A program made the translations under genes and the position numbers. Positions 1 through 5,652 of a DNA stretch of 6,093 nt are shown here, in pieces. The stretch covers positions 1 to 6,093 of the forward strand of contig JANNDW010000389.1 of assembly GCA_031378125.1 (NCBI GenBank), in the 5' to 3' direction. The DNA is from LGRD01 sp031378125 (lineage in GTDB: Bacteria; Pseudomonadota; Gammaproteobacteria; Burkholderiales; Burkholderiaceae_C). The notes beneath the pieces were generated by a model that searched no databases, was not told the DNA's origin, and saw only the letters and a program-made list of their open reading frames with translations. Position 1 is the stretch's first letter. Each line of letters starts with the position of its first letter.

Positions 1-117
1 CAAGGGAATCATCGGAAGGCCCATTCATGCCGGCCAGTGATAATTTCTCATTGAGCCATTACTGGAGGATACGTCATGCGGGCCGGAGAGGAACTGCTTC
101 TGGCCGGAAGTTCGTCC
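1..117. other. Intergenic end of window, downstream of the cyclase gene
   Basis: This stretch follows the cyclase stop codon. It contains a less GC-rich patch around 38-62. No known gene is recognisable. On the minus strand two overlapping ATGs (28-26 and 24-22) open short frames that run off the window edge, so the next gene of the operon could start here, but neither has a clear ribosome binding site. On the plus strand a GGAGG stands a proper distance before an ATG at 76, but the frame behind it is only the antisense of the cyclase 3' end. Confidence 0.4.
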
Positions 118-1140
118 CTATACCGTGGCCACCGGCGTGACCGGCGAGCCGACGGCGCCCGGAAGGCGCAGGGGCGGGGCGGTCAGCAGGAAGCGGCTGC
201 GCTGGTTTGCGTAGAGCCAGTTCGCCAGTTCGGTCAGGTACCAAAGCTCGCCCAGATGAACGCCGAGCTTGAACAGGCAGTGCTCGTGCAGCGGCAGGAC
301 GGCGCCAAGCGGGCCGATGTTCTTGCGCGCGCCCAGGGTCGAGGATGATTCGACGGCAAGATTGTCCGCGGCGATGGCGGCAATGCCCGTATCGGTGATC
401 CAGTTGAGCAGGGCCTGGTCCGAGCCGTCCAGCACGGCGCAGGCGAGCCTGATCGAGCGGTCCGGACCTTGCGCCGGACTGTCGACGATCAATTGGCCCA
501 GCCCCGTATGCAGGCACAGGATATCGCCTTCGCCCACGCTGACGCGATCGGCTTCCATGATCTTCAGCAGCATCTCGAGGCTGACCTGGGTGCGTGCTTC
601 GCCCAGATGGCGATGCAGGTCGACCATCACGCCGCGCCCTTGCACGCCGGTTTCGGCCATGGTGGCAATCGATACCGCGCGTGCGCCCAGCTCGCCCTGG
701 ATGCCCTGGTTGTTGTCGTCGACGATCTTCCAGCCGTTGTAGAAGACGCGCTTGCGCTCCCCGCTGCCGTCCATATCAAACAGCGAGCCCTTGTGGGCGA
801 ATGCGTCCCATTGGGTGGAGTACTGGCTGTAGATGAGAACGGCTTCATCCGAGCTGACGTCGGTGGAGCGCGGGTCGACCTGGTCGTGCGGGAAGTTGAA
901 AACGTGGTTTCCGCCACGCATCACCGGCTTGAAGACCGGCGCGCAGCGATGATCATTCAACACCTGGCCGCCGGGGCGATCCAGCGGCAGACTCAGGCAA
1001 AAGATCTCGCCGGCGATGACCTCCTTCATGGCTTCCTTGCGGCGCGCCGGGGTCAGCAGGTTCATGCGGCCGCGCTGATCGTCGGGGCCGAAGTCGCCCC
1101 AGTTGGAACCCGCGGGCCGTTGCGTCCAGCGCTGAGTCAT
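118..1140 (-). CDS. Cyclase family protein (kynurenine formamidase-like hydrolase)
   Basis: A 340-residue protein of the cyclase family (PF04199), the metal-dependent hydrolase fold that includes bacterial kynurenine formamidase. Visible landmarks are an N-terminal WGDFGPDDQRGRMNLLTP segment (14-31) and the metal-site region STQWDAFAH (108-116). The latter takes the place of the classical HxGTHxDxPxH motif and keeps the D and the final H. Also seen are GRGVMVDLHRHLG (168-180), AADNLAVE (257-264), LPLHEHCLFKLGVHLGE (282-298) and a C-terminus rich in P and G (APPLRLPGAVGSP). Length and both ends fit the long (about 340 residue) subfamily common in Burkholderiales, so the gene looks complete. 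ATG at 1140-1138, stop TAG at 118-120; no strong ribosome binding site is visible. It starts 31 bases after the Bug gene stop, so the two probably formed one transcript and act on the same unknown carboxylate or amide substrate. The natural substrate cannot be read from the sequence. With the Bug gene broken, any expression now would depend on read-through from the element or on a local promoter. Confidence 0.93.
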   Translation of the reverse strand: MTQRWTQRPAGSNWGDFGPDDQRGRMNLLTPARRKEAMKEVIAGEIFCLSLPLDRPGGQVLNDHRCAPVFKPVMRGGNHVFNFPHDQVDPRSTDVSSDEAVLIYSQYSTQWDAFAHKGSLFDMDGSGERKRVFYNGWKIVDDNNQGIQGELGARAVSIATMAETGVQGRGVMVDLHRHLGEARTQVSLEMLLKIMEADRVSVGEGDILCLHTGLGQLIVDSPAQGPDRSIRLACAVLDGSDQALLNWITDTGIAAIAADNLAVESSSTLGARKNIGPLGAVLPLHEHCLFKLGVHLGELWYLTELANWLYANQRSRFLLTAPPLRLPGAVGSPVTPVATV

Positions 1141-1171
1141 CGTGGTGTCCGTTGCGTGTTTGGTGGATCGG

Positions 1172-1873
1172 TCAGTCGGACGTGATGTTGGCGTCCTTGA
1201 TCAGCTTGCCGTAAAGCGCCAGATCGGCCTTGATCAGGCTGGCGAATTCAGCAGGAGAATTCATGATCAGTTCATTGCCGCCGTCTTCGCCCAGGCGCTT
1301 CATCACGTCCGGCGACTTGCCGATCTTCGCCAGTTCCCGATAGAGCTTCTCGACGATTGCCGGGTCTGTCTTGGCGGGTGCGAGCATGCCCTGGAATTGT
1401 GTGATGTCGTAACCCTTGAAACCCACTTCCGCGAGGGTGGGAAGCTGGGGCAGGGTCGGGGAGCGCTGCGCGCCCGTGATGGCGAACGCGCGCAGCTTGC
1501 CGGACTTCATCATCGGCGCGGCCGTGACCAGGGCCTCGAAGGTGAATGTCAGCTGGCCGCCCAGGAGGTCGGACCACACTGCGGCGCCCCCCTTGTAGGG
1601 CACATGGATGAGCTTGGCGCCGCTCAGCTGCTCGAAGAGAACGCCGGCAAGATGCCCGCCGCCGCCGATGCCGGTGGACCCGTAGCTCACCGTGCCCGGG
1701 TTTGCCTTCGCGGTGGCGACCAGATCCTGTAGGCTGCGGATCGGCGACGCATCCCGGACAACGACGGCATATTGGTAGCACGTGATCTGGCTCACCGGCG
1801 CGAAGTCATTGACCGGATCGTAGGCGACCTTGCGGTACAGGACCGGATTGATGACGATCGGGCCGCTTGCCGT
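1172..1873 (-). pseudogene. Bug-family (TctC-like) solute-binding receptor, 3' fragment cut by the mobile element
   Basis: The C-terminal 230 or so residues of a tripartite tricarboxylate transporter (TTT) receptor, a periplasmic protein that hands carboxylate-type solutes to a TctAB permease or works as an orphan sensor. Family landmarks appear in the usual order: SGPIVINPVLYRK, then DPVNDFAPVSQI, GTVSYGSTGIGGGGHLAG, IHVPYKGGAAVWSDLLGGQ, GKLRAFAITGAQRSPTLPQLPTLAEVGFKGY and a C-terminal PAEFASLIKADLALYGKLIKDA. Full-length members have about 320 residues. Here roughly the first 90, including the signal peptide and the glycine-rich N-terminal binding loop, are missing. Upstream of the TASGP codons (about 1873) the frame stays open but encodes unrelated sequence. 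I infer disruption by insertion, with the 5' part of the gene beyond the other end of the element. Stop TGA at 1172-1174; the cyclase gene follows after 31 bases. Confidence 0.92.
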
Positions 1874-2019
1874 GATTAGCTGAGTGTGCTCACGTAATTC
1901 GATGGTTCGATGTTCAAGTATATCGATGGTTTGGATGAGGATTGTGGCGAGCGCATCTTGCAGGAGATTGTGTTCGTCAGGTTGTGAGGTTTGAAGAAGC
2001 CGTTCGAGGTCAGGGGTGA
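1874..2019 (-). other. Element terminal segment with a coding-like frame, fused in frame to the Bug remnant
   Basis: About 145 bases between the repeat block and the Bug gene, visibly less GC-rich than the rest. On the minus strand they are open in the Bug frame and read like a real amphipathic helical peptide: VSITPDLERLLQTSQPDEH, followed by leucine/isoleucine-rich LLQDALATILIQTIDI and LEHRTIELREHTQLI. I do not recognise it. It may be the 3' part of a small element gene whose start has been replaced by the repeat block; no good start codon lies between the palindrome and this stretch. The same DNA holds two copies of TCGATGGTT (1899-1907 and 1923-1931) and a related TTCGATGTTC between them, which could be transposase-binding repeats of the element end. 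Confidence 0.4.
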
Positions 2020-2062
2020 TGCTGACTTGAAGGCGATGTCCGCGGCCGACCCATCGGCGGGG

Positions 2063-2135
2063 TCGCGATTTGCGGCTGGCCTCCGTTCTTCGGGCGCTAC
2101 GCGCCCTCATCACTGCGGCCAGCCGCAAATCGCGA
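2063..2135. repeat. Nested palindrome, copy A
   Basis: Perfect 19-bp inverted repeat: TCGCGATTTGCGGCTGGCC at 2063-2081 and its reverse complement at 2117-2135. Inside the 35-base loop sits a second perfect stem, GGGCGC-TAC-GCGCCC (2092-2106). There is no T-run after it on either strand, so it does not look like an ordinary intrinsic terminator. On the minus strand its interior gives a chance ATG for the fused Bug frame. Confidence 0.93.
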
Positions 2136-2215
2136 AGGGATCGGCGCGCTGTGGGCGTTCCAACCGAATGCTCGGCAAGCGCGGCGCACTCGCGTGGCGG
2201 GCGAGTTAGAACGGA

Positions 2216-2347
2216 TCATCGCCGTCGGGAGTCGGCGCGATAGTCGGGCGCCGCCGCAAGTTGCGTTGCTGGTCGTGGAAGCGCTGAATCCGACAGTGAC
2301 GGCAAATCGGTGGAGCGCAGCGCGAACCGCGCGGGTTGGTTGCGCAT
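2216..2347 (-). pseudogene. Small transposon protein, frameshifted copy A
   Basis: Degraded duplicate of the 71-residue small protein gene at 2948-3163. It starts with the same ATG context and encodes MRNQPARFALRSTDLPSLSD. It then lacks the 74 bases corresponding to 3024-3097 of the intact copy. The loss removes the whole central helix and shifts the frame, so translation ends after 43 codons at a TGA (2216-2218) instead of the original TAA (2206-2208). The original C-terminal codons (RFHDQQRN...DDPF) survive out of frame. Confidence 0.82.
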
Positions 2348-2417
2348 GGCGCGGTCCGGTCAGCGCTGGGTGACCGAGCGCTTGAAGGCGATGTCCGCGG
2401 CCGACCCATCGGCGGGG

Positions 2418-2488
2418 CGCGATTTGCGGCTGGCCTCCGTTCTTCGGGCGCTACGCGCCCTCATCACTGCGGCCAGCCGCAAATCGCG
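2418..2488. repeat. Nested palindrome, copy B
   Basis: 18-bp perfect inverted repeat (2418-2435 with 2471-2488), with the inner 6-bp stem GGGCGC/GCGCCC and TAC loop at 2446-2460. The loop sequence is the same as in copy A. Its retention with perfect arms in all three units, while the coding part decayed, suggests the structure matters or is very young. Confidence 0.92.
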
Positions 2489-2541
2489 AGGGCATCGGCG
2501 CGCTGTGGGCGTTCCAACCGAATGCTCGGCAAGCGCGGCGC

Positions 2542-2560
2542 ACTCGCCCAGCGGGCGAGT
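2542..2560. repeat. Short hairpin after the small ORF, copy B
   Basis: ACTCGCCC-AGC-GGGCGAGT, an 8-bp perfect stem with a 3-base loop. It overlaps the first base of the TAA that ends the original small-protein frame. The corresponding place in unit A is partly broken (CGCGTGGCGGG in the centre). Confidence 0.7.
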
Positions 2561-2569
2561 TAGAACGGA

Positions 2570-2701
2570 TCATCGCCGTCGGGAGTCGGCGCGATAGTCG
2601 GGTGCCGCCGCAAGTTGCGTTGCTGGTCGTGGAAGCGCCGAATCCGACAGCGGCGGCAAATCGGTGGAGCGCGGCGCGAACCGCGCGGGTTGGTTGCGCA
2701 T
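2570..2701 (-). pseudogene. Small transposon protein, frameshifted copy B
   Basis: Second broken duplicate of the small protein. It encodes MRNQPARFAPRSTDLPPLSD and then, because of exactly the same 74-bp deletion as copy A, runs into a shifted frame that stops at TGA (2570-2572) after 43 codons. The ATG at 2701-2699 is preceded by the same altered leader as copy A (CCGGACC rather than the GCGAAGATCACT of the intact copy). Confidence 0.82.
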
Positions 2702-2805
2702 GGCGTGGTCCGGTCAGCGCTGGGTGACCGAGCGCTTGCCGGGGAGCGCTGGCAAGGCAAAGTGCTGACTTGAAGGCGATGTCCGCAGCCGACCCATCGG
2801 CGGGG

Positions 2806-2876
2806 CGCGATTTGCGGCTGGCCTCCGTTCCTCGGGCGCTACGCGCCCTCATCACTGCGGCCAGCCGCAAATCGCG
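2806..2876. repeat. Nested palindrome, copy C
   Basis: 18-bp perfect inverted repeat (2806-2823 with 2859-2876) around the inner GGGCGC-TAC-GCGCCC stem. It differs from copies A and B by one loop base (CCTCGG instead of CTTCGG). It lies about 70 bases downstream of the small gene stop, on the path of transcription out of the element operon. Confidence 0.92.
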
Positions 2877-2929
2877 AAGGCATCGGCGCGCTGTGGGCGT
2901 TCCAACCGAATGCTCGGCAAGCGCGGCGC

Positions 2930-2948
2930 ACTCGCCCAGCGGGCGAGT
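2930..2948 (-). terminator. Possible transcript-end hairpin at the small gene stop
   Basis: An 8-bp GC-rich stem (ACTCGCCC/GGGCGAGT, loop AGC) starting at the stop codon of the 71-residue gene. The position is right for a 3'-end or stability hairpin, but no U-run follows on the minus strand, so intrinsic termination is uncertain. Confidence 0.35.
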
Positions 2949-3163
2949 TAGAACGGATCATCGCCGCCGGCAGTCGGCGCGATAGGCGGGGGCCCCCGCA
3001 AGTCGCGTTGCTGGTCGTGGAAGCGGTGGACCTGAGAGCCGTAGTGGGCCTCGAAACGGAACATCACCTCGTGGAGGAAGTCGAGAATTTCGACGGCCGC
3101 TGAATCCGACAGTGGCGGCAAATCGGTGGGGCGCAGCGCGAATCGCGCAGGCGGTTTGCGCAT
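2948..3163 (-). CDS. Small transposon-associated protein, 71 residues, function unknown
   Basis: Intact short gene 12 bases after the ATPase stop, so very likely the last gene of the transposase operon. The product has a basic start (MRKPPARFAL), a LPPLSD turn (15-20), one well-formed helix at about 21-42 (AAVEILDFLHEVMFRFEAHY), a histidine/glutamine stretch (VHRFHDQQRD, 45-54) and a flexible proline/glycine tail ending in DDPF. There is no signal peptide, membrane segment or cysteine cluster. My recollection is that similar small proteins accompany this type of DDE/ExeA pair, but I cannot name a family or function; a regulatory or adaptor role is only a guess. ATG at 3163-3161 with a weak GAAGA upstream; TAA at 2948-2950. 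Two broken copies lie downstream. Confidence 0.75.
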   Translation of the reverse strand: MRKPPARFALRPTDLPPLSDSAAVEILDFLHEVMFRFEAHYGSQVHRFHDQQRDLRGPPPIAPTAGGDDPF

Positions 3164-3175
3164 AGTGATCTTCGC

Positions 3176-4018
3176 TCAGCGCTGGGCTGGGGAGCGCTTG
3201 CCGGGCGCCGCTGGCAAGGCAAAGACCTGGAAGTACAGTTGCTCATCGAGAACGGCGAGATCGCGCTCGGCGGCCGCGCCCAGCAGTTCGCCGGCCAAGG
3301 TGGTGAGCACGCGGAAGTTACCCGCCGCGTGATCGCACAAGGTCTGCTTGAGCGGGACGGACATCAGATTGGCGTTGCCACAGGCGGTCAACATGAAGTC
3401 CAGGCAAACCCGCAACTCCGCGGGCGTGGCCGCCTCGGTGGCCAGGCGGGTGCGGATGCGGCTGCCCAGCGGAATCAACTCCTCGCAGCGCAGCTTCTCG
3501 AGCAAGCGGGCATCGCCGGCCAGCACCACGCACAGCAGCGGCTGCGAATCGAACTGGGCACTGGCCATCAAGCGCAACTCCGAGAGCACCGGCACACTCA
3601 TCTCCTGAGCCTCGTCGATCAGCAGAACCGGGCGGCGGCGGCACGACTCCAGATGACCCAGCCAGCGTTCGCGCAAGGCCTTGAAGCCGCCCCAGCGGTT
3701 ATGCGGACGCAGCGGCACCGCGAACACATCGCCCAACTCGCGATAGAAGTCGGCCAGATTGCTCTGCGGATGGCTGATGGTGGCCAGTTGCACATCGGGC
3801 AAGCGGGCCAGACGCTGGGCCAGCACCCGCAGCGCCACGCTCTTGCCCGAGCCCGGCTCGCCGTGGATCAGCGCGAAGCCGCCCTCGCGCACCTGGGCGT
3901 GTTCGATGCGCCAGCAGAAACTCTCTAGCCGGGCCGACACCTGCAGCGCCTCGACCGGCGCCTCCGGGGTGAAGGGATTCCACTTCAGTCCATACAGCGC
4001 CAACAGTTTCTGATTCAT
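3176..4018 (-). CDS. ExeA/TnsC-like AAA+ ATPase of the transposon
   Basis: A 280-residue AAA ATPase. It opens with LYGLKWNPFTPE (8-19), the ExeA-type N-terminus. It then has Walker A GEPGSGKS (53-60), Walker B VLLIDEAQE (131-139), a sensor-1 type VVLAGD (164-169) and an arginine cluster SRIRTRL (186-192) suited to an arginine finger. In Mu, Tn7, Tn5053 and IS21 systems the equivalent ATPase (MuB, TnsC, TniB, IstB) binds target DNA and activates the DDE transposase, and I infer the same job here. The frame is open further upstream to 4285, but the ATG at 4018 is the start: it is preceded by AGGA at the right spacing, begins the family-typical N-terminus, and overlaps the transposase stop as ATGA (translational coupling). 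The last codons are duplicated in the downstream repeat unit B and, in shorter form, in unit A. Confidence 0.92.
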   Translation of the reverse strand: MNQKLLALYGLKWNPFTPEAPVEALQVSARLESFCWRIEHAQVREGGFALIHGEPGSGKSVALRVLAQRLARLPDVQLATISHPQSNLADFYRELGDVFAVPLRPHNRWGGFKALRERWLGHLESCRRRPVLLIDEAQEMSVPVLSELRLMASAQFDSQPLLCVVLAGDARLLEKLRCEELIPLGSRIRTRLATEAATPAELRVCLDFMLTACGNANLMSVPLKQTLCDHAAGNFRVLTTLAGELLGAAAERDLAVLDEQLYFQVFALPAAPGKRSPAQR

Positions 4019-5529
4019 GCGGGGTCCTGGGTTGGTGGGGTGATGGTTGGGGTGATGGTTGAGGGGTTGGACAGGGGGCTGGGGGCTATAGCCGCCGGGG
4101 TGGCGGGCATAGGCGTGGGCAGGAAGGCCGGCGGCAAGCCGGTGGCGGCATGCTCGGCCAGCAATTGGCGCAGCAGCGGCGCCATGCTGGTCGCCGGCAG
4201 CGGCGCCAGGTCCGGCCCGAGGCGATCGAGGCGGCGGCGCTGGCCGTCGGCATTGGCCGACTTGTCCAGCGGATGGAGGGCGCACAGCAGTCCGCCGCTA
4301 CGCCCATCGACCAGATCGACGCGCGACAGGTCCCAACGCGCATAGCGCAGATGAACCTCCTGTAGATGGCGAAACCGGTTGGGAATCTCGAAGCGTCGGC
4401 CGGCCAGGCTCACGGTACCGTCGCTGCGCCGCTGGCGGCGGCGCACCGCGATGCGGAACGCCGCGCGCAAGGCCTCACTGCCCGGCGCCGGGCGGCTCAC
4501 ACTCGGCCCGGCCAGGTAGCGCGCCAACGGTGTGCTGTCGAATTCCGAATGCACGCTGCGGTGGTACTCTTGCTCGACCCAGGCCTGGGTGGCCTGATTG
4601 AGCAGGTCCAGGCCGAGCCGGGCCTCGCCCTCGAGCATCGCCATCAGGCGCGATTCGACGCGGGCCCAGAACACCTCCTGTTTGGCGTTCTGGTACGGCG
4701 AATAGGGCAAGGTGGTCTGGTGCAGAACGCTTAAACCGGCCAGGCCCGCGGTGGTCTCGGCGGCCAGCATGGCCGCGCCGTTGTCGGTCATCAAGGCGCG
4801 TGGCAGGCCGCGCTTCATCAGCGCCTGCGACAGGGCGTGCACCAGGCTGTGCGCCGACTCGTCGAGATACCACTGCAGGTGGCAGACCAGGCGCGAGCGG
4901 TCGTCCATGACGCACATCAGGAAAGGTTTGATCCATTCCCCCTGGCGGGTCAGCACCTTGCGCGAGCCGTGGTGGAAGTCAAGATGCCAGAGCGCGCCGA
5001 CATGCTCGACCTCGAAACTGCGCACTTCCAGGTGTTCGAGGCGGTCACGCGCGGCCAGCGCGCCGTCGGTGGCGCGCCGCGGGGCGCGCTGGCGCGGCAT
5101 CCCGCGGGCCTTGAAGAAGCGGCGCAGCGTGGGGTAGGACGGCAGCGGGCTGCCCGCCAACGCGACCCGCAGGTTGTCGTAGTGGAGTTGGGTGGTCCAG
5201 CCCGGATGCTGGCGGTACTGGGTGATCAGCGCGGCCTCGGCCGGCGCGGACAGGCTGGGGAAGCGCCCGGCCTGCGAGCGCAACCGGTCGGTCAGCGCGG
5301 CCATCGGATCGCGGGCCCGGCGGGCGGCGTAGTACCAGCGCTCCAGGGTGGAGACGCCAAAGCGCACCTCCAGGCCGCTGACCGGGTCGCGCCAGGGCTT
5401 GGCGGCGAGTGCGCGCAGGGCCCCCAGCAAGTCGCCCGTGGCCGGCGGCGCGGCGAACAGCGCGCCGATGATCGAGAAGCGCAAACGCGCCTGCCGCTCC
5501 CGTTTGGAGATGTCGTGATTGGTGCTCAA
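4015..5529 (-). CDS. DDE transposase/integrase, TnsB/TniA/Mu-type (DD35E)
   Basis: Transposase of 504 residues when started at the TTG at 5529. Order of parts: an N-terminal helix-turn-helix-like region containing GVSTLERWYYAARR (about 58-71), a second DNA-binding helical region (about 95-145), and the RNase H-fold catalytic core. The core has D184 in LWHLDFH, D249 in LMTDNG and E285 in QNAKQEVFW; the D249-E285 gap of 35 residues is the classical DD(35)E spacing. A Mu-transposase-type C-terminal small barrel follows (GTVSLAGRRFEIP, from 371), then a proline/threonine-rich tail. It would cut and join the element ends, with the ATPase encoded by the next gene. The frame extends to a GTG at 5562, but GGGAG at 5535-5539 sits at ideal spacing before the TTG, so I chose the latter. 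The tail may contact the ATPase, as TnsB and MuA tails do with TnsC and MuB; that is inference. Confidence 0.92.
   Translation of the reverse strand: MSTNHDISKRERQARLRFSIIGALFAAPPATGDLLGALRALAAKPWRDPVSGLEVRFGVSTLERWYYAARRARDPMAALTDRLRSQAGRFPSLSAPAEAALITQYRQHPGWTTQLHYDNLRVALAGSPLPSYPTLRRFFKARGMPRQRAPRRATDGALAARDRLEHLEVRSFEVEHVGALWHLDFHHGSRKVLTRQGEWIKPFLMCVMDDRSRLVCHLQWYLDESAHSLVHALSQALMKRGLPRALMTDNGAAMLAAETTAGLAGLSVLHQTTLPYSPYQNAKQEVFWARVESRLMAMLEGEARLGLDLLNQATQAWVEQEYHRSVHSEFDSTPLARYLAGPSVSRPAPGSEALRAAFRIAVRRRQRRSDGTVSLAGRRFEIPNRFRHLQEVHLRYARWDLSRVDLVDGRSGGLLCALHPLDKSANADGQRRRLDRLGPDLAPLPATSMAPLLRQLLAEHAATGLPPAFLPTPMPATPAAIAPSPLSNPSTITPTITPPTQDPA
4025..4028 (-). promoter_or_regulatory. Ribosome binding site of the ATPase gene
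   Basis: AGGA on the minus strand, six bases before the ATG at 4018. It lies within the last codons of the transposase gene and decides the ATPase start against the longer open frame. Confidence 0.7.
4037..4060. repeat. 12-bp direct repeat in the transposase tail
   Basis: GGGGTGATGGTT occurs twice in tandem (4037-4048, 4049-4060) with a degenerate continuation. On the minus strand it encodes the repeated tail TITPTITP just before the transposase stop. The 12-base period keeps the frame, so copy number can change without harm to the gene. Confidence 0.8.
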
Positions 5530-5534
5530 GGGGT

Positions 5535-5539
5535 CTCCC
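5535..5539 (-). promoter_or_regulatory. Ribosome binding site deciding a TTG start for the transposase
   Basis: GGGAG on the minus strand, five bases before the TTG at 5529. The upstream GTG at 5562 has no comparable site. An inefficient TTG start would keep transposase levels low. Confidence 0.55.
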
Positions 5540-5652
5540 AGGAAGTTCCAAGAAAGCGTCACCGCAACGGTGGCGCCGCTGGAAATGCAGGCTATCGAGC
5601 CGCGCCGGATTTGACCATCGCAATCCTCTGCGGGTGTCGGCTGACCCTCACG

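Larger units (their letters stand above)
2020..2384 (-). repeat. Tandem repeat unit A (most degraded copy)
   Basis: First of three head-to-tail copies of a unit that, read on the minus strand, contains the end of the ATPase reading frame, the small-protein gene, a spacer and a nested palindrome. Unit A keeps only the last codons of the ATPase (KRSVTQR and TGA, stop at 2360-2362), the frameshifted small ORF, and the palindrome at 2063-2135. It meets unit B at a shared CTTG (2381-2384), which suggests joining at microhomology. It resembles unit B more than unit C: same SVTQR codons, same bases before the small ORF and same 74-bp deletion. Confidence 0.88.
2381..2762 (-). repeat. Tandem repeat unit B
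   Basis: Second copy of the unit. On the minus strand it begins with a longer remnant of the ATPase 3' end (codons ALPALPGKRSVTQR and TGA at 2714-2716, against ALPAAPGKRSPAQR in the real gene), then the frameshifted small ORF, the hairpin at 2542-2560 and the palindrome at 2418-2488. The ATPase remnant shows that the duplicated segment reached into the ATPase gene. The join to unit C is at 2762/2763, where AAAG of the ATPase frame meets TGCTGACTTG, the same sequence found at the outer edge of unit A (2020). Confidence 0.88.
2763..3224 (-). repeat. Tandem repeat unit C (contains the intact small gene)
   Basis: The copy in its native position, directly after the ATPase gene. It includes the last ATPase codons (from about 3224), the intact 71-residue small gene (2948-3163), the hairpin at 2930-2948 and the palindrome at 2806-2876. 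It is longer than A and B mainly because it retains the 74 bases they lack. Its sequence differs from A and B at shared sites (SPAQR against SVTQR codons; CCTCGG against CTTCGG in the palindrome loop), so A and B are not simple recent copies of C. Confidence 0.87.

Noticed and set aside
76..348. Plus-strand frame of 90 codons with a good GGAGG before its ATG
   Set aside because: Almost all of it is antisense to the conserved 3' end of the cyclase gene, and the product is alanine/arginine/glutamine-rich shadow sequence. The ribosome binding site alone is not enough.
2063..2135. Hammerhead-like core in the palindrome on the minus strand (TGATGAG, stem, CGAA)
   Set aside because: The base before TGATGA is G instead of C, the outer stem leaves no room for a third stem, there is no cleavage-site triplet in place, and copy C changes GAA to GAG. 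Chance similarity.
2206..2409. Open frames of 66-67 codons in units A and B (2206-2409, 2560-2760)
   Set aside because: They join the shifted 5' part to the original 3' codons of the small gene only because of the 74-bp deletion, and they start inside the neighbouring unit or the ATPase remnant. They are better described as pseudogenes.
2020..3224. CRISPR array or integron attC cassette array
   Set aside because: The repeats are 365-460 bp tandem duplications that include gene fragments, without short repeat-spacer alternation. No attC core pair (GTTRRRY with RYYYAAC) is seen at the palindrome.
4019..4285. 89-codon N-terminal extension of the ATPase
   Set aside because: It overlaps the transposase 3' coding sequence in another frame, is proline/alanine/arginine-rich shadow, and a proper AGGA plus ATG starts the family-typical N-terminus at 4018.
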